From: Anaerocolumna sp. MB42-C2
GTDB taxonomy: Bacteria > Bacillota > Clostridia > Lachnospirales > Lachnospiraceae
Assembly: GCF_030913705.1 (NCBI RefSeq)
Contig: NZ_CP133190.1
Location: 3,619,501-3,683,500, forward strand
Reading direction: 5' to 3'
Length of the DNA stretch: 64,000 nt
In this document: one piece after another, positions 52,703-60,033 of the stretch
Numbering within the stretch: position 1 is the stretch's first letter
Layout of the letters: every line of letters begins with the position of its first letter
Made by a program: the position numbers and the translations under genes
The notes under the pieces: generated by a model
Databases searched by the model: none
Seen by the model: only the letters and a program-made list of their open reading frames with translations
Told to the model about the DNA's origin: nothing

Positions 52703-52990
52703 ATGAACCAATATGAGTTAGCCTTAGTTGTAAATGCAAAAATCGAAGACGAAGCCAGAACAACAAGTTTAGAAGCCGTTAAAGATCTTATTACAAGATT
52801 CGGCGGTACTATCACTAACATTGATGAATGGGGTAAGAAGAGATTAGCTTACGAAGTTCAGAAAATGAAAGAAGGCTTCTATTATTTCATCCAATTCGAT
52901 GCTGATTCAACATGCCCAGGCGAAGTAGAAGATCGTATTCGCATTATGGAGAATGTAATCAGATTCTTATGCATTAGACGAGACGCATAA
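52703..52990 (+). CDS. rpsF: 30S ribosomal protein S6
   Basis: A 95-residue small-subunit protein that pairs with S18 on 16S rRNA. The sequence NQYELALVVNAKIEDE, WGKKRLAYEVQKMKEGFYYFIQF and MENVIRFLCIRRDA is diagnostic. The ATG at 52703 is used (AAGGAGG 52686-52692); a GTG at 52691 in frame overlaps that site. First gene of the conserved rpsF-ssb-rpsR operon. Confidence 0.97.
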   Translation: MNQYELALVVNAKIEDEARTTSLEAVKDLITRFGGTITNIDEWGKKRLAYEVQKMKEGFYYFIQFDADSTCPGEVEDRIRIMENVIRFLCIRRDA

Positions 52991-53011
52991 TAAAAGGAGG
53001 TATTCCTTAAT

Positions 53012-53449
53012 ATGAATAAAGTCATTCTAATGGGACGTCTCACAAGAGACCCTGAAGTAAGATACTCTCAAGGAGAGAATTCCTTAGCAATAGCAAGATA
53101 TTCTTTAGCAGTAGACCGCAGATTTAAAAGACCCGGAGAACCGGATGCAGATTTTATCAATTGTGTATCATTTGGAAAAGCTGCTGAATTTGCAGAAAAA
53201 TACTTAAAGCAGGGAACAAAAATTGCTGTAACCGGCCGTATCCAGACAGGTAGTTATACCAATAAGGACGGACAAAAAGTTTATACCACCGATGTTGTAG
53301 TGGAAGAACAGGAATTTGCTGAAAGTAAAGCAGCAAGCAGCGGAGATTCTAACTATCAGCAGACTTCAAGACCTGCACCAAGTCAGGCGGTTGGAGACGG
53401 TTTTATGAATATTCCGGACGGTTTAGATGAGGAATTGCCATTTAATTAA
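53012..53449 (+). CDS. ssb: Single-stranded DNA-binding protein
   Basis: A 145-residue SSB that coats single-stranded DNA in replication and repair. OB fold from residue 1 to about 108 (MNKVILMGRLTRDPEVRYS, NCVSFGKAAEFAEKYLKQG, VTGRIQTGSYTNKDGQKVY), a flexible Ser/Gln/Pro linker, and the acidic tip DEELPFN that recruits partner proteins. Operon position between rpsF and rpsR is the standard one. A decayed second copy of its C-terminal half lies at 57588-57757. Confidence 0.97.
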   Translation: MNKVILMGRLTRDPEVRYSQGENSLAIARYSLAVDRRFKRPGEPDADFINCVSFGKAAEFAEKYLKQGTKIAVTGRIQTGSYTNKDGQKVYTTDVVVEEQEFAESKAASSGDSNYQQTSRPAPSQAVGDGFMNIPDGLDEELPFN

Positions 53450-53508
53450 GCATTAAGAATAATATTAGTATACATTAAAAATGTATTCATCGGATAAGGA
53501 GGTCAGTT

Positions 53509-53793
53509 ATGCCATACAATAGAAACGACAGAAATGATAGAAACGATAAAGGCGATTCTCCAATGAAGAGAAGAACCACTCGCAGAAGAAAAAAAGTTTG
53601 TGTATTCTGTGCAGACAAAAATCATGCAGGTATTGATTATAAAGATGTTAACAAATTAAAGAGATACGTATCTGAAAGAGGTAAGATTCTTCCTAGAAGA
53701 ATTACAGGAAACTGTGCGAAACATCAGAGAGCTCTTACAGTAGCAATCAAGAGAGCAAGACACATCGCGCTAATGCCTTACACACTGGATTAA
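53509..53793 (+). CDS. rpsR: 30S ribosomal protein S18
   Basis: A 94-residue S18. Core [36 protein letters not shown] is split here only by display; family motifs [17 protein letters not shown] and [12 protein letters not shown] are all present. The N-terminus carries an unusual repeat of Asn-Asp-Arg ([12 protein letters not shown]), a low-complexity extension. Strong GGAGG site; the terminator at 53904-53936 closes the operon. Confidence 0.97.
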   Translation: MPYNRNDRNDRNDKGDSPMKRRTTRRRKKVCVFCADKNHAGIDYKDVNKLKRYVSERGKILPRRITGNCAKHQRALTVAIKRARHIALMPYTLD

Positions 53794-53903
53794 ACCCAGT
53801 AAAGTCAAGGGTTACAGAAACAGTGTATTCGCATTGACACCACTTTTACACCAAAGTAGGTAAAAGGATACAGTGTTATAAGTAAATAGCTGAAATAAAT
53901 TAG

Positions 53904-53936
53904 CCGTCATATTGTAAAAGATGTGGCGGTTTTTTT
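53904..53936 (+). terminator. Terminator of rpsF-ssb-rpsR
   Basis: CCGTCATAT pairs with ATGTGGCGG (with wobble pairs), followed by seven T. Confidence 0.88.
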
Positions 53937-53998
53937 GTATTTAAAATTATTACATTCTAATGTCTTTCATTCAGATCTAAACTATTAACATTTCAAAC

Positions 53999-54302
53999 CG
54001 ATGGAATGCCGCCAGAAATATAGGAATGATGGAAGTTCCAATTATAATCATGGATGGACTAACCGATGAAGAAGCAATGCTGATCGTAACTGAAACAAAT
54101 TTAATGCAGCGCTCCGTTGCTGATTTACTTCATTCGGAAAGGGCTCTGGTACTGGCAAGACACCATGAAGCACTGAAATGCCAGGTTAAGGGAACTTCAA
54201 AAACTGGATAAGCTGACAGAATCTGTGATGGAGAGTGTTTTAGCCGGTACCTATGACAAACCGGTTAAGGCACACTCCATTTTTATTGGAATAAAAAGGT
54301 AG
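53999..54302 (+). pseudogene. Remnant of a ParB-like mobile-element gene
   Basis: 53999-54211 reads RWNAARNIGMMEVPIIIMDG, then LTDEEAMLIVTETNLMQRS and ADLLHSERAL, the middle of a ParB/Spo0J-like protein of the kind carried by plasmids and conjugative elements ('HRR..A....EVPVII.DGL'). No start region or DNA-binding helix remains. The frame then shifts at about 54200 and continues as KLDKLTESVMESVLAGTYDK to a TAG at 54300. Both parts are too short to work. They mark the left end of the accessory island. Confidence 0.7.
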
Positions 54303-54367
54303 ATATGGTCTATTTTTAATGGTATAATTTAAGCATTGATTCGTTATAGGTATAGATTGTGAATTGA
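54285..54367 (+). repeat. Promoter-carrying direct repeat, copy 1
   Basis: About 83 bp that recur at 57884-57966 with about 70 identical positions. It holds a promoter-like pair TAGATA (54300-54305), 17-bp spacer, TATAAT (54323-54328), and the identical GCATTGATTCGTTATAGGT. The copy drives the methyltransferase gene. Confidence 0.65.
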
Positions 54368-54543
54368 TTTATACATTAATACAGGGAAAAATCATAATGC
54401 AATTCTAGAATTTGATGGCTATAAACAAGCTAAAATAGATGGCAATAGATAAAATAAGTAATCAGTACCGATTGGTTTAAATTGTGAATTAAAATTAAAG
54501 ATTTTGTTATACTGTGGCAAATTGAATTGGAGGAGAAAATGAC

Positions 54544-55149
54544 ATGGAAAAAAAGACGGAGCAATCTCGAATAACATATAACAAGATGGCTTTAGAATAT
54601 GATTCATCGCCAGAGGGAAGTTATACAAGAGCTCATAAAGCTGAGCTGATAAAAAAAGTCGTTGTTAAGAATGGAGATACCATCTTGGACGTTGCATGTG
54701 GCAATGGATTTCTGCTTGCGGAACTTTCTAAAAAAGCAAAAGTAAATGCTCTTGGTGTTGATATTTCAGAAAACATGATTGCAGTTGCAAAGAAACATTA
54801 TCCAAATATTACATTTTTAGCACAGCCTTGTTTTCCGCTCAGCCTTGAGAATATGAGCATAAATGTGATAACTGTGTCCTGTGCATTTCATCATTTCGAA
54901 CAGCCTCAAGGGTTTGCAGATGAATGTATGAGGATTTTGAAAAATGATGGGGTTATATACATGGCTGAACCATATTTTTCTCCTCTTATACGGTGGATTG
55001 CCAATATGGCTGTATTTCCATTCTCGCATAATGGAGATGTCAGAGTTTACAGTTCAAAAGAATTAAGCACTTTTTTTAAAACAGCAGGTTTTACTAAGAT
55101 ACAAACTTACATAAAAGACACTATACTATTTTTTGAAGCCAGAAAATAA
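54544..55149 (+). CDS. Class I SAM-dependent methyltransferase
   Basis: A 201-residue methyltransferase. SAM motif I is ILDVACGNGFLL (about 48-59), with motif II GVDISENMI, and the post-II VSCAFHHFEQPQGF and MAEPYFSP segments. These fit the UbiE/Methyltransf_11 group with small-molecule substrates. It lies in the accessory island behind a repeated promoter module, next to resistance-like genes, so a role in detoxifying or modifying a drug or metabolite is possible but not shown. GGAGGAG ribosome site. Confidence 0.85.
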   Translation: MEKKTEQSRITYNKMALEYDSSPEGSYTRAHKAELIKKVVVKNGDTILDVACGNGFLLAELSKKAKVNALGVDISENMIAVAKKHYPNITFLAQPCFPLSLENMSINVITVSCAFHHFEQPQGFADECMRILKNDGVIYMAEPYFSPLIRWIANMAVFPFSHNGDVRVYSSKELSTFFKTAGFTKIQTYIKDTILFFEARK

Positions 55150-55236
55150 TAGTGAAATATATGTGGATGAATAAGATAGAAATGCAGATTAATTCCCTGT
55201 TGTTATAGATTGAGAAGTGAATATTATTTATATAAT

Positions 55237-55269
55237 ATACAAGTAAAATTATACAAGTCTGTCTTGTAT
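55237..55269 (+). promoter_or_regulatory. Possible operator with ATACAAG repeats
   Basis: ATACAAGT occurs at 55237 and again at 55251; the second forms ATACAAG-TCTGT-CTTGTAT (55251-55269), a perfect palindrome, upstream of the leader peptide of the kinase-like gene. Confidence 0.4.
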
Positions 55270-55305
55270 TGACATAAATATCTTAAATGTAAAGGAGTTG
55301 ATATT

Positions 55306-55350
55306 ATGAATATGCTATACAATAAAATGTGGAGGGTGACCATATTGTAG
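55306..55350 (+). CDS. Leader peptide of 14 residues upstream of the kinase-like gene
   Basis: ATG 55306 with an AAAGGAG site at 55291-55297 encodes MNMLYNKMWRVTIL and ends in TAG. Its codons include GGAGGG (55331-55336), which can pair with CCCTCT (55351-55356); that CCTC can also pair with the GGAGG ribosome site (55364-55368) of the gene that starts at 55373. This is the architecture of a translational attenuator. Confidence 0.6.
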   Translation: MNMLYNKMWRVTIL

Positions 55351-55372
55351 CCCTCTAAAACTTGGAGGAATT

Positions 55373-56284
55373 ATGGTTAATATTAAATTAGATAGTGTTG
55401 ATTTTAGCTTAAAAGAAGAGCACGATTTCTCATGGCTTAAATCATTTGGCAAAGTTTTTGCTGTCTTTGCCCAAAATGATTCGGGGAATATAAGTTTTGG
55501 TGTTGATAATGGGGAAGACAAGTATTTTATTAAGGTGGCAGGCTTAAAAACAATAGAATCCATACGGACACAGCAAGAAGCAATAGCAGCCTTAAAGGCG
55601 GCAATGCCTATATACGAGGATATCAATCACAAAAATTTGATAAGACTCGTCAAGCATTATTCTCTTGGTGAGATTTATGTCGCTGTATTCAAGTGGACTG
55701 ACGGTGACTGCTTATTTGACTATTGGAATTTTGAGAAATATAACAAGAATCCAAAGATTGTCCCCCCTGCAAAGTGCTTCAGGCAACTACCAATTTCCAA
55801 ACGAATTGCATCAGCAGATGTGTTGTTTTCGTTTTTGGATACCGTTTCTAAAAATGGATATGTAGCCGTGGACTTCTATGACGGTAGCATAATGTATGAT
55901 TTTTTACGAGATACTACGACAATCTGCGATATTGACTTCTTTAGGAAAAAACCAACATTCAATGATATGGGTGTAGATTACTGGGGGACAAAGAGGTTAA
56001 AGTCACCGGAAGAATACATTTATGGTGCTGTTATTGATGAAGCTACAAATGTATTTACACTTGGAGCGTTGCTATTTGCCAGTTTTTTCGGTAACTATAC
56101 AGATACTGAAGTAAGACAGCGATATAAAATGAATGCATTTATACCTTGCTCTTTTATGAACTGGGAATTAAGCAAAGCATGTTTTGATGTTGCACTAAAA
56201 TCTGTCGCTATAGAAAGGTCTGAACGGTATGCCTCGATAAATGAATTTTATACCGCATGGAAGGCAGCTCTATTCACTAAATAA
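55373..56284 (+). CDS. Protein-kinase-fold protein
   Basis: A 303-residue protein with a eukaryote-like kinase fold. The ATP-lysine is in DKYFIKVAG (about 50). The catalytic loop is VAVDFYDGSIMYD (about 165) in place of HRD...N, and the metal-binding DFG-type motif is CDIDFF (about 185). The C-lobe has LKSPEEYIYGAVIDEATNVFTLGALLF, like the APE region of Ser/Thr kinases. A drug or small-molecule kinase role is also conceivable given the leader peptide and island context. A full TTGGAGG ribosome site lies 5 bases before the ATG. The alpha/beta hydrolase gene follows 63 bp later. Confidence 0.75.
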   Translation: MVNIKLDSVDFSLKEEHDFSWLKSFGKVFAVFAQNDSGNISFGVDNGEDKYFIKVAGLKTIESIRTQQEAIAALKAAMPIYEDINHKNLIRLVKHYSLGEIYVAVFKWTDGDCLFDYWNFEKYNKNPKIVPPAKCFRQLPISKRIASADVLFSFLDTVSKNGYVAVDFYDGSIMYDFLRDTTTICDIDFFRKKPTFNDMGVDYWGTKRLKSPEEYIYGAVIDEATNVFTLGALLFASFFGNYTDTEVRQRYKMNAFIPCSFMNWELSKACFDVALKSVAIERSERYASINEFYTAWKAALFTK

Positions 56285-56347
56285 GCATAATGTGCTGGCA
56301 GATTGAAATTGGTAACGATGATTATTAATAATTTGCGAGGTAAAAAA

Positions 56348-57313
56348 ATGAACGAAAAGTTCTTCATAGAAATCAATGGGTCAAAGCAAGGCATGTTTTT
56401 GCAGAGCGAAAATACTGAAAACCCTGTGTTGCTATATTTACATGGAGGAGCTGGCTCACCCGAAATTGCATTTGCTGAAAAATACACGACTGGCTTAGAA
56501 AAGCTATTTACTGTTTGCTGGTGGGAACAAAGAGGCAGCGGAATATCATATAACCGTAAAATTACTCCGAAAGAAATGACACTTGAACAGATGGTTTCGG
56601 ACACGATTGAGGTGACGCGTTATTTACGCAATCGCTTTGGAAAAGAAAAGATATATATCATGGGACATTCATGGGGTTCTTTGTTGGGGGTGATTACAGT
56701 TAAGCAACAGCCTGAGCTTTTTTATGCTTATATAGGCATTGGACAAGTAGCGCAACAGGAGCGGTCAGAACGTTTGGCATATACATATATGCTGGAGGAA
56801 TTTTGCAAGTCAAACAACAAAAAAATGATACGACAATTAAAAAAATTTCCAATTGAAACTGGTGGTGACATCAGTTTAAAATATCTTATTGGAGTACGGA
56901 GTAAAGGCATGAATAAGCTTGGTATCGGTGTTATGCGAAGCATGTCATCCATGCTGGACTTTGTTGCAATTGTGCTTAGATATAAGGGGTATACTTTAGG
57001 TGAAAAGTTCAAATTTCCGCAAGGTAGCAGCTTTTCTCTAAAATGTTTGTGTGATTGTATGATTCAAATGGATTTAATAGACCAGGTACCTAGCTTGCAG
57101 GTGCCCGTGTATATTTTCCAAGGTAGGCACGACTATCAAACATCTTATGTAGTTGCAAAGGATTTTGCAACGGCGCTAAAGGCTCCCATAAAAGGTTTCT
57201 ATACATTTGAAAATTCCGCACACAGCCCTTGCTTTGAAGAGCCTGAAAAAATGTGCAATATTTTACGCGTTGATGTTTTGCAAAATCAAGTAAGCTTATC
57301 TGACAAGATATAA
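56348..57313 (+). CDS. Alpha/beta-hydrolase, prolyl-iminopeptidase-like
   Basis: A 321-residue alpha/beta-hydrolase. Oxyanion region LYLHGGAGSPE, the family-typical WWEQRGSGIS, nucleophile Ser108 in MGHSWGSLLG, acid Asp in FQGRHDYQTS and His in ENSAHSPCFEEP. The WEQRG-S signature points to the proline-iminopeptidase branch (S33). The ATG at 56348 is preferred; an upstream in-frame ATG at 56303 lacks a ribosome site. It follows the kinase-like gene and may be in the same transcript. Substrate unknown. Confidence 0.85.
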   Translation: MNEKFFIEINGSKQGMFLQSENTENPVLLYLHGGAGSPEIAFAEKYTTGLEKLFTVCWWEQRGSGISYNRKITPKEMTLEQMVSDTIEVTRYLRNRFGKEKIYIMGHSWGSLLGVITVKQQPELFYAYIGIGQVAQQERSERLAYTYMLEEFCKSNNKKMIRQLKKFPIETGGDISLKYLIGVRSKGMNKLGIGVMRSMSSMLDFVAIVLRYKGYTLGEKFKFPQGSSFSLKCLCDCMIQMDLIDQVPSLQVPVYIFQGRHDYQTSYVVAKDFATALKAPIKGFYTFENSAHSPCFEEPEKMCNILRVDVLQNQVSLSDKI

Positions 57314-57483
57314 TCGTTTCACCTTATGGTGGAAACAATACAGGAAGATTATGAGCATAATCTGTAGCATAATAAATGCCAGTATGTAGAGTTAATGATA
57401 TATCAATTTAAAATGAAATAATAAGTGGCAGACTAGCTAATATAGTAGTCTGTTTTTTCGTGTTAAAAAAGAGGTGATTCAAT

Positions 57484-57579
57484 TTGGAAAATAGTAATGT
57501 TAACAAACTAATTGAACTTGTCGCAAACGAACATAAACATTTCCATCCGGTGATACAACTCCAAGCAAGGAAGATTTAG
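57484..57579 (+). pseudogene. Short gene remnant before the ssb relic
   Basis: A TTG start with GAGGTG upstream opens LENSNVNKLIELVANEHKHF and stops after 31 residues. An overlapping frame continues as GDTTPSKEDLAND into the ssb relic. It looks like the fused end of another lost mobile-element gene; not identified. Confidence 0.4.
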
Positions 57580-57587
57580 CGAATGAT

Positions 57588-57757
57588 AATTACATCAATA
57601 AGGAGGGACAGAAGATATATGGTATTAAATAATGGTTGATGAACTGGAATTTGTCGAAAGTAAAGCCCGTGGGATTAAGCAGGATACCAGTCAGGCAAGT
57701 GGAGACGGTTTTGTAAGTTTACCGGATAGTTTGGATGAAGAATAGCCATTTCCCTGA
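57588..57757 (+). pseudogene. Decayed second ssb gene (C-terminal half)
   Basis: The frames read NYINKEGQKIYGIK, stop and shift, then VDELEFVESKARGIKQDTSQ, ASGDGFVSLPDSLDEE, stop, PFP. This lines up with the intact SSB at 53 kb (SYTNKDGQKVY, EEQEFAESKA, AVGDGFMNIPDGLDEELPFN). The OB-fold start is missing, one frameshift and an in-frame TAG have accumulated. It is probably the relic of a plasmid or phage ssb that came with the island. Confidence 0.75.
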
Positions 57758-57883
57758 GGAGGGTTAAAAAGAAATGCTTTAATATTGATATCAGGGAGTG
57801 GATAATAATGGTATTGAATTAGAAAGGTTATTCGGGATTTAGAATATTAGGTATACTGAATGCTAAATATTGATAGTTGTACA

Positions 57884-57966
57884 ATTGGAATAAATAGGTA
57901 GATATAATATGTTTAAAGTGGTATAATTTGTGCATTGATTCGTTATAGGTTTAGATTGTGAACTAA
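57884..57966 (+). repeat. Promoter-carrying direct repeat, copy 2
   Basis: Second copy of the 83-bp repeat at 54285. TAGATA (57899-57904), 17-bp spacer and TATAAT (57922-57927) are kept. It precedes the ART-like gene. The two copies bracket a 3.6-kb segment with the methyltransferase, kinase-like and hydrolase genes. Confidence 0.65.
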
Positions 57967-58028
57967 AGATTTTGCAGTAATGTAGTGATAAAAATTAGTA
58001 TTTAACGAGCTATTAAGGAGAATCGAAT

Positions 58029-58841
58029 TTGATAATAAATATCGGAAATCATGAGTTTACAGAGGTATGGGATGGCGTGCTATACAAAAAACTTTCTGGC
58101 TACCCTAATATAAGCGAGTGGGAACTACGCAATATCATAGAGTTTGTTGAATATGAAAAGAATCACGGCAGAAACTGTGAAATTGAGTGTGAGGATACCA
58201 GAATACTTCATTTGGTTCAAGAAGCGATCAGTAAGAAAGAGAAGTATATGGGAATACCAAAGCCCGACAAGATAACAGAATGTACTGCATGTCCAAAACG
58301 AAGGGGATGTATGACTGATTTGGTTTGCCATACGACATCCATAGAGAATGCTATAAACATATTAAAATGTGGTAGTCTCTTATCTGCACTCAGTGTCAAA
58401 AAAGTACCAGTAGAGCAGTTAATAGCAGAGGATAGGAATGCTGCTGGAGATCCTGCTGATTACTTTGAATATATTATGTTTGCATGGGGAAATTGTCAAG
58501 CAGGAGACAGGCTGGTAATAGAACGAAAATTAAAGCGGTTTCCTACAGATGAAGATTTAAGCATAAACTTTATACCTGGTATTAGATTCTATTTTAAGTA
58601 TGATGACCTTATAAAACATCCTGCGTGTATACATGATGGTGTTTTGCCGATGAAAGTAAAAGATGAAGTGATTCTAGAGGATTGGTTATATAAATTTGTA
58701 GTTCCACTAGAAGAAAAAGAAAAAATAGAAATATATATACCTGATAAGTTAAAAGAGAAGGTATTATATGTTAGAAATGACTGTTATGATATTTGGGACT
58801 GGTCTGAAAAAGTATATTCACTTGTTCGTTCGTCTAAGTGA
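58029..58841 (+). CDS. Unknown protein with a possible ADP-ribosyltransferase-like core
   Basis: A 270-residue soluble protein that starts with TTG, chosen because AAGGAG (58015-58020) lies 8 bases upstream. A Cys cluster CTACPKRRGC (about 86-95) could bind zinc. The next segment, CHTTSIENAINILKCGSLLSA, resembles the H-x-T/S...N...IL..G.L start of DarT/DUF4433-type ADP-ribosyltransferase folds. Further on, FEYIMFAWGNCQAGDRLVIERKL and FIPGIRFYFKYDDL fit a beta-rich core. The resemblance is limited to these motifs, so the family is uncertain. It sits behind a repeated promoter module in the accessory island, with no obvious antitoxin gene next to it. Confidence 0.5.
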   Translation: MIINIGNHEFTEVWDGVLYKKLSGYPNISEWELRNIIEFVEYEKNHGRNCEIECEDTRILHLVQEAISKKEKYMGIPKPDKITECTACPKRRGCMTDLVCHTTSIENAINILKCGSLLSALSVKKVPVEQLIAEDRNAAGDPADYFEYIMFAWGNCQAGDRLVIERKLKRFPTDEDLSINFIPGIRFYFKYDDLIKHPACIHDGVLPMKVKDEVILEDWLYKFVVPLEEKEKIEIYIPDKLKEKVLYVRNDCYDIWDWSEKVYSLVRSSK

Positions 58842-59095
58842 TTTACAAATTTTAATATATCTTAAGGTTCGGGTTCAATGGTTCGCAGTTGTTCTATATT
58901 ACGAACTTAGGATTCATTAATAACTGAAAGGAAACATTTTTGGTTGAACTTCCCCTAGAAATGTAACAGGAAAATATACAGGAATTTGAACAGGATCTAT
59001 AAGAATAATGATTGGAATGGCTAATTCCTAAGACTGAACACTATTTGCAACCATGAGTTGCTAAAAAGTACAGAGTGCTTTATGGATTGCAACCA
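58842..59095. other. Intergenic region with decayed coding traces
   Basis: A frame from about 58941 reads VELPLEM, EFEQDL, LEWLIPKTEHYLQP and [13 protein letters not shown], broken by five stops; it may be a dead gene, not identified. TTGCAACCAT occurs twice (about 59045 and 59087). Confidence 0.35.
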
Positions 59096-59128
59096 TTGAT
59101 TTTGGTACACTTTTCATACCAAAATCAA
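59096..59128 (+). promoter_or_regulatory. 12-bp inverted repeat at the XRE gene's ribosome site
   Basis: TTGATTTTGGTA (59096-59107), loop CACTTTTCA, TACCAAAATCAA (59117-59128), perfect. It ends where the AGGAGG ribosome site begins. It can be an operator for autorepression or a hairpin that covers the ribosome site. Confidence 0.55.
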
Positions 59129-59141
59129 GGAGGAATTTTAT

Positions 59142-59591
59142 ATGAATTTTACAGAAAAACTTTTAACGCTTAGAAAGAGTAAGGATTTAACACAAGAGCA
59201 ATTGGCAGAACAACTCAATGTTTCGAGACAATCCATATCAAAATGGGAATTGGGCCAAGCTATACCAGAGTTAGATAAAATAGTGGAATTGAGTAATATT
59301 TTTGATGTTACAACGGATTATCTTTTAAAACCCTCAGAAATAGATGAGTTATCCGTAAAAACCGAAATATTAGAAAAACAACAGCAACAAATGTTGCTCA
59401 GAGAGAAACAACGAGGCATTATTCAACATTGCATTATTTATTGTGTTGGAGTTTATCTCTTATTCTTTGCTATATATTTTATTGGGCATTTTTATTTTAA
59501 GATATGGAATCCATCTATTATCTTTGCGGAATTTTTAATTGCTACAGCGATATCAATTTTTATTTGCATGAAGCATATAAAAAAAGATTGA
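59142..59591 (+). CDS. XRE-family regulator with membrane tail
   Basis: A 149-residue protein. The N-terminal Cro/CI-type helix-turn-helix (about 5-60; [20 protein letters not shown]) is followed by a short coiled coil (75-92, EKQQQQ) and two C-terminal membrane helices (about 97-118 and 124-141). This is a membrane-tethered repressor layout common in Firmicutes, where target release may depend on a membrane signal. A perfect inverted repeat at its ribosome site suggests autoregulation. AAGGAGG lies 7-8 bases before the ATG. Confidence 0.85.
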   Translation: MNFTEKLLTLRKSKDLTQEQLAEQLNVSRQSISKWELGQAIPELDKIVELSNIFDVTTDYLLKPSEIDELSVKTEILEKQQQQMLLREKQRGIIQHCIIYCVGVYLLFFAIYFIGHFYFKIWNPSIIFAEFLIATAISIFICMKHIKKD

Positions 59592-59921
59592 AATAAATTG
59601 CTTATAATGAGCATAATTTGAAGATCATAAATCCCAAGTTACAGAATGGATTTGATTCGTAATTGTTATAAATTGTTTATTAAAGCTTTTTTAAAATTCT
59701 GATAAAGATAGATCACAAATAGTTATTCGTTTATATAGTTCTGCATATCAGTTTATACATCCCTATATGTATTTGGGTTGGTTTAGGTAATCTTATTACG
59801 GATCCTTCTTTAATTGAAAAAGTCGCTTACATCGAAGGTGGTTAGAATTGTGAAGTTGAGGAAAATGCAGTATAATAAATACAATAAAAGATATTTTGTG
59901 ACTAGAGAGGTGAGTGATAAT
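59592..59921. other. Intergenic region upstream of the acetyltransferase leader
   Basis: Contains a coding trace GLGNLITDPSLIEKVAYIEGG split by a missing upstream part (about 59779-59844); it faintly resembles a nucleoside-hydrolase segment. From 59849, AATTGTGAAG...GCAGTATAATAAA resembles the end of the repeated promoter modules at 54.3 and 57.9 kb. Confidence 0.3.
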
Positions 59922-59948
59922 ATGAATAATATTCGTCCCCCGTGGTAA
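59922..59948 (+). CDS. Leader peptide of 8 residues (MNNIRPPW)
   Basis: ATG 59922 with GAGAGGTGAG upstream encodes MNNIRPPW and stops. Its last codons lie in GGTAACCATT (59944-59953), which pairs with AATGGTACC (59981-59989). The loop includes CCTCC (59970-59974), which is complementary to the GGAGG (60021-60025) of the acetyltransferase gene. The Pro-Pro-Trp end is a likely slow or stalling site. This is consistent with ribosome-controlled attenuation. Confidence 0.55.
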   Translation: MNNIRPPW

Positions 59949-60033
59949 CCATTAACTCTGATTCGAGGTCCTCCAAGTGAAATGGTACCTAGACATGTAA
60001 ATACGCTATATATTTTTTATGGAGGTCTAAAGA

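Noticed and set aside
58941..59100. Broken frame with five stops as a transposon gene relic
   Set aside because: No recognisable family motif survives.
59779..59844. Fragment GLGNLITDPSLIEKVAYIEGG as a nucleoside-hydrolase pseudogene
   Set aside because: Only about 20 residues with faint resemblance; not enough to call.
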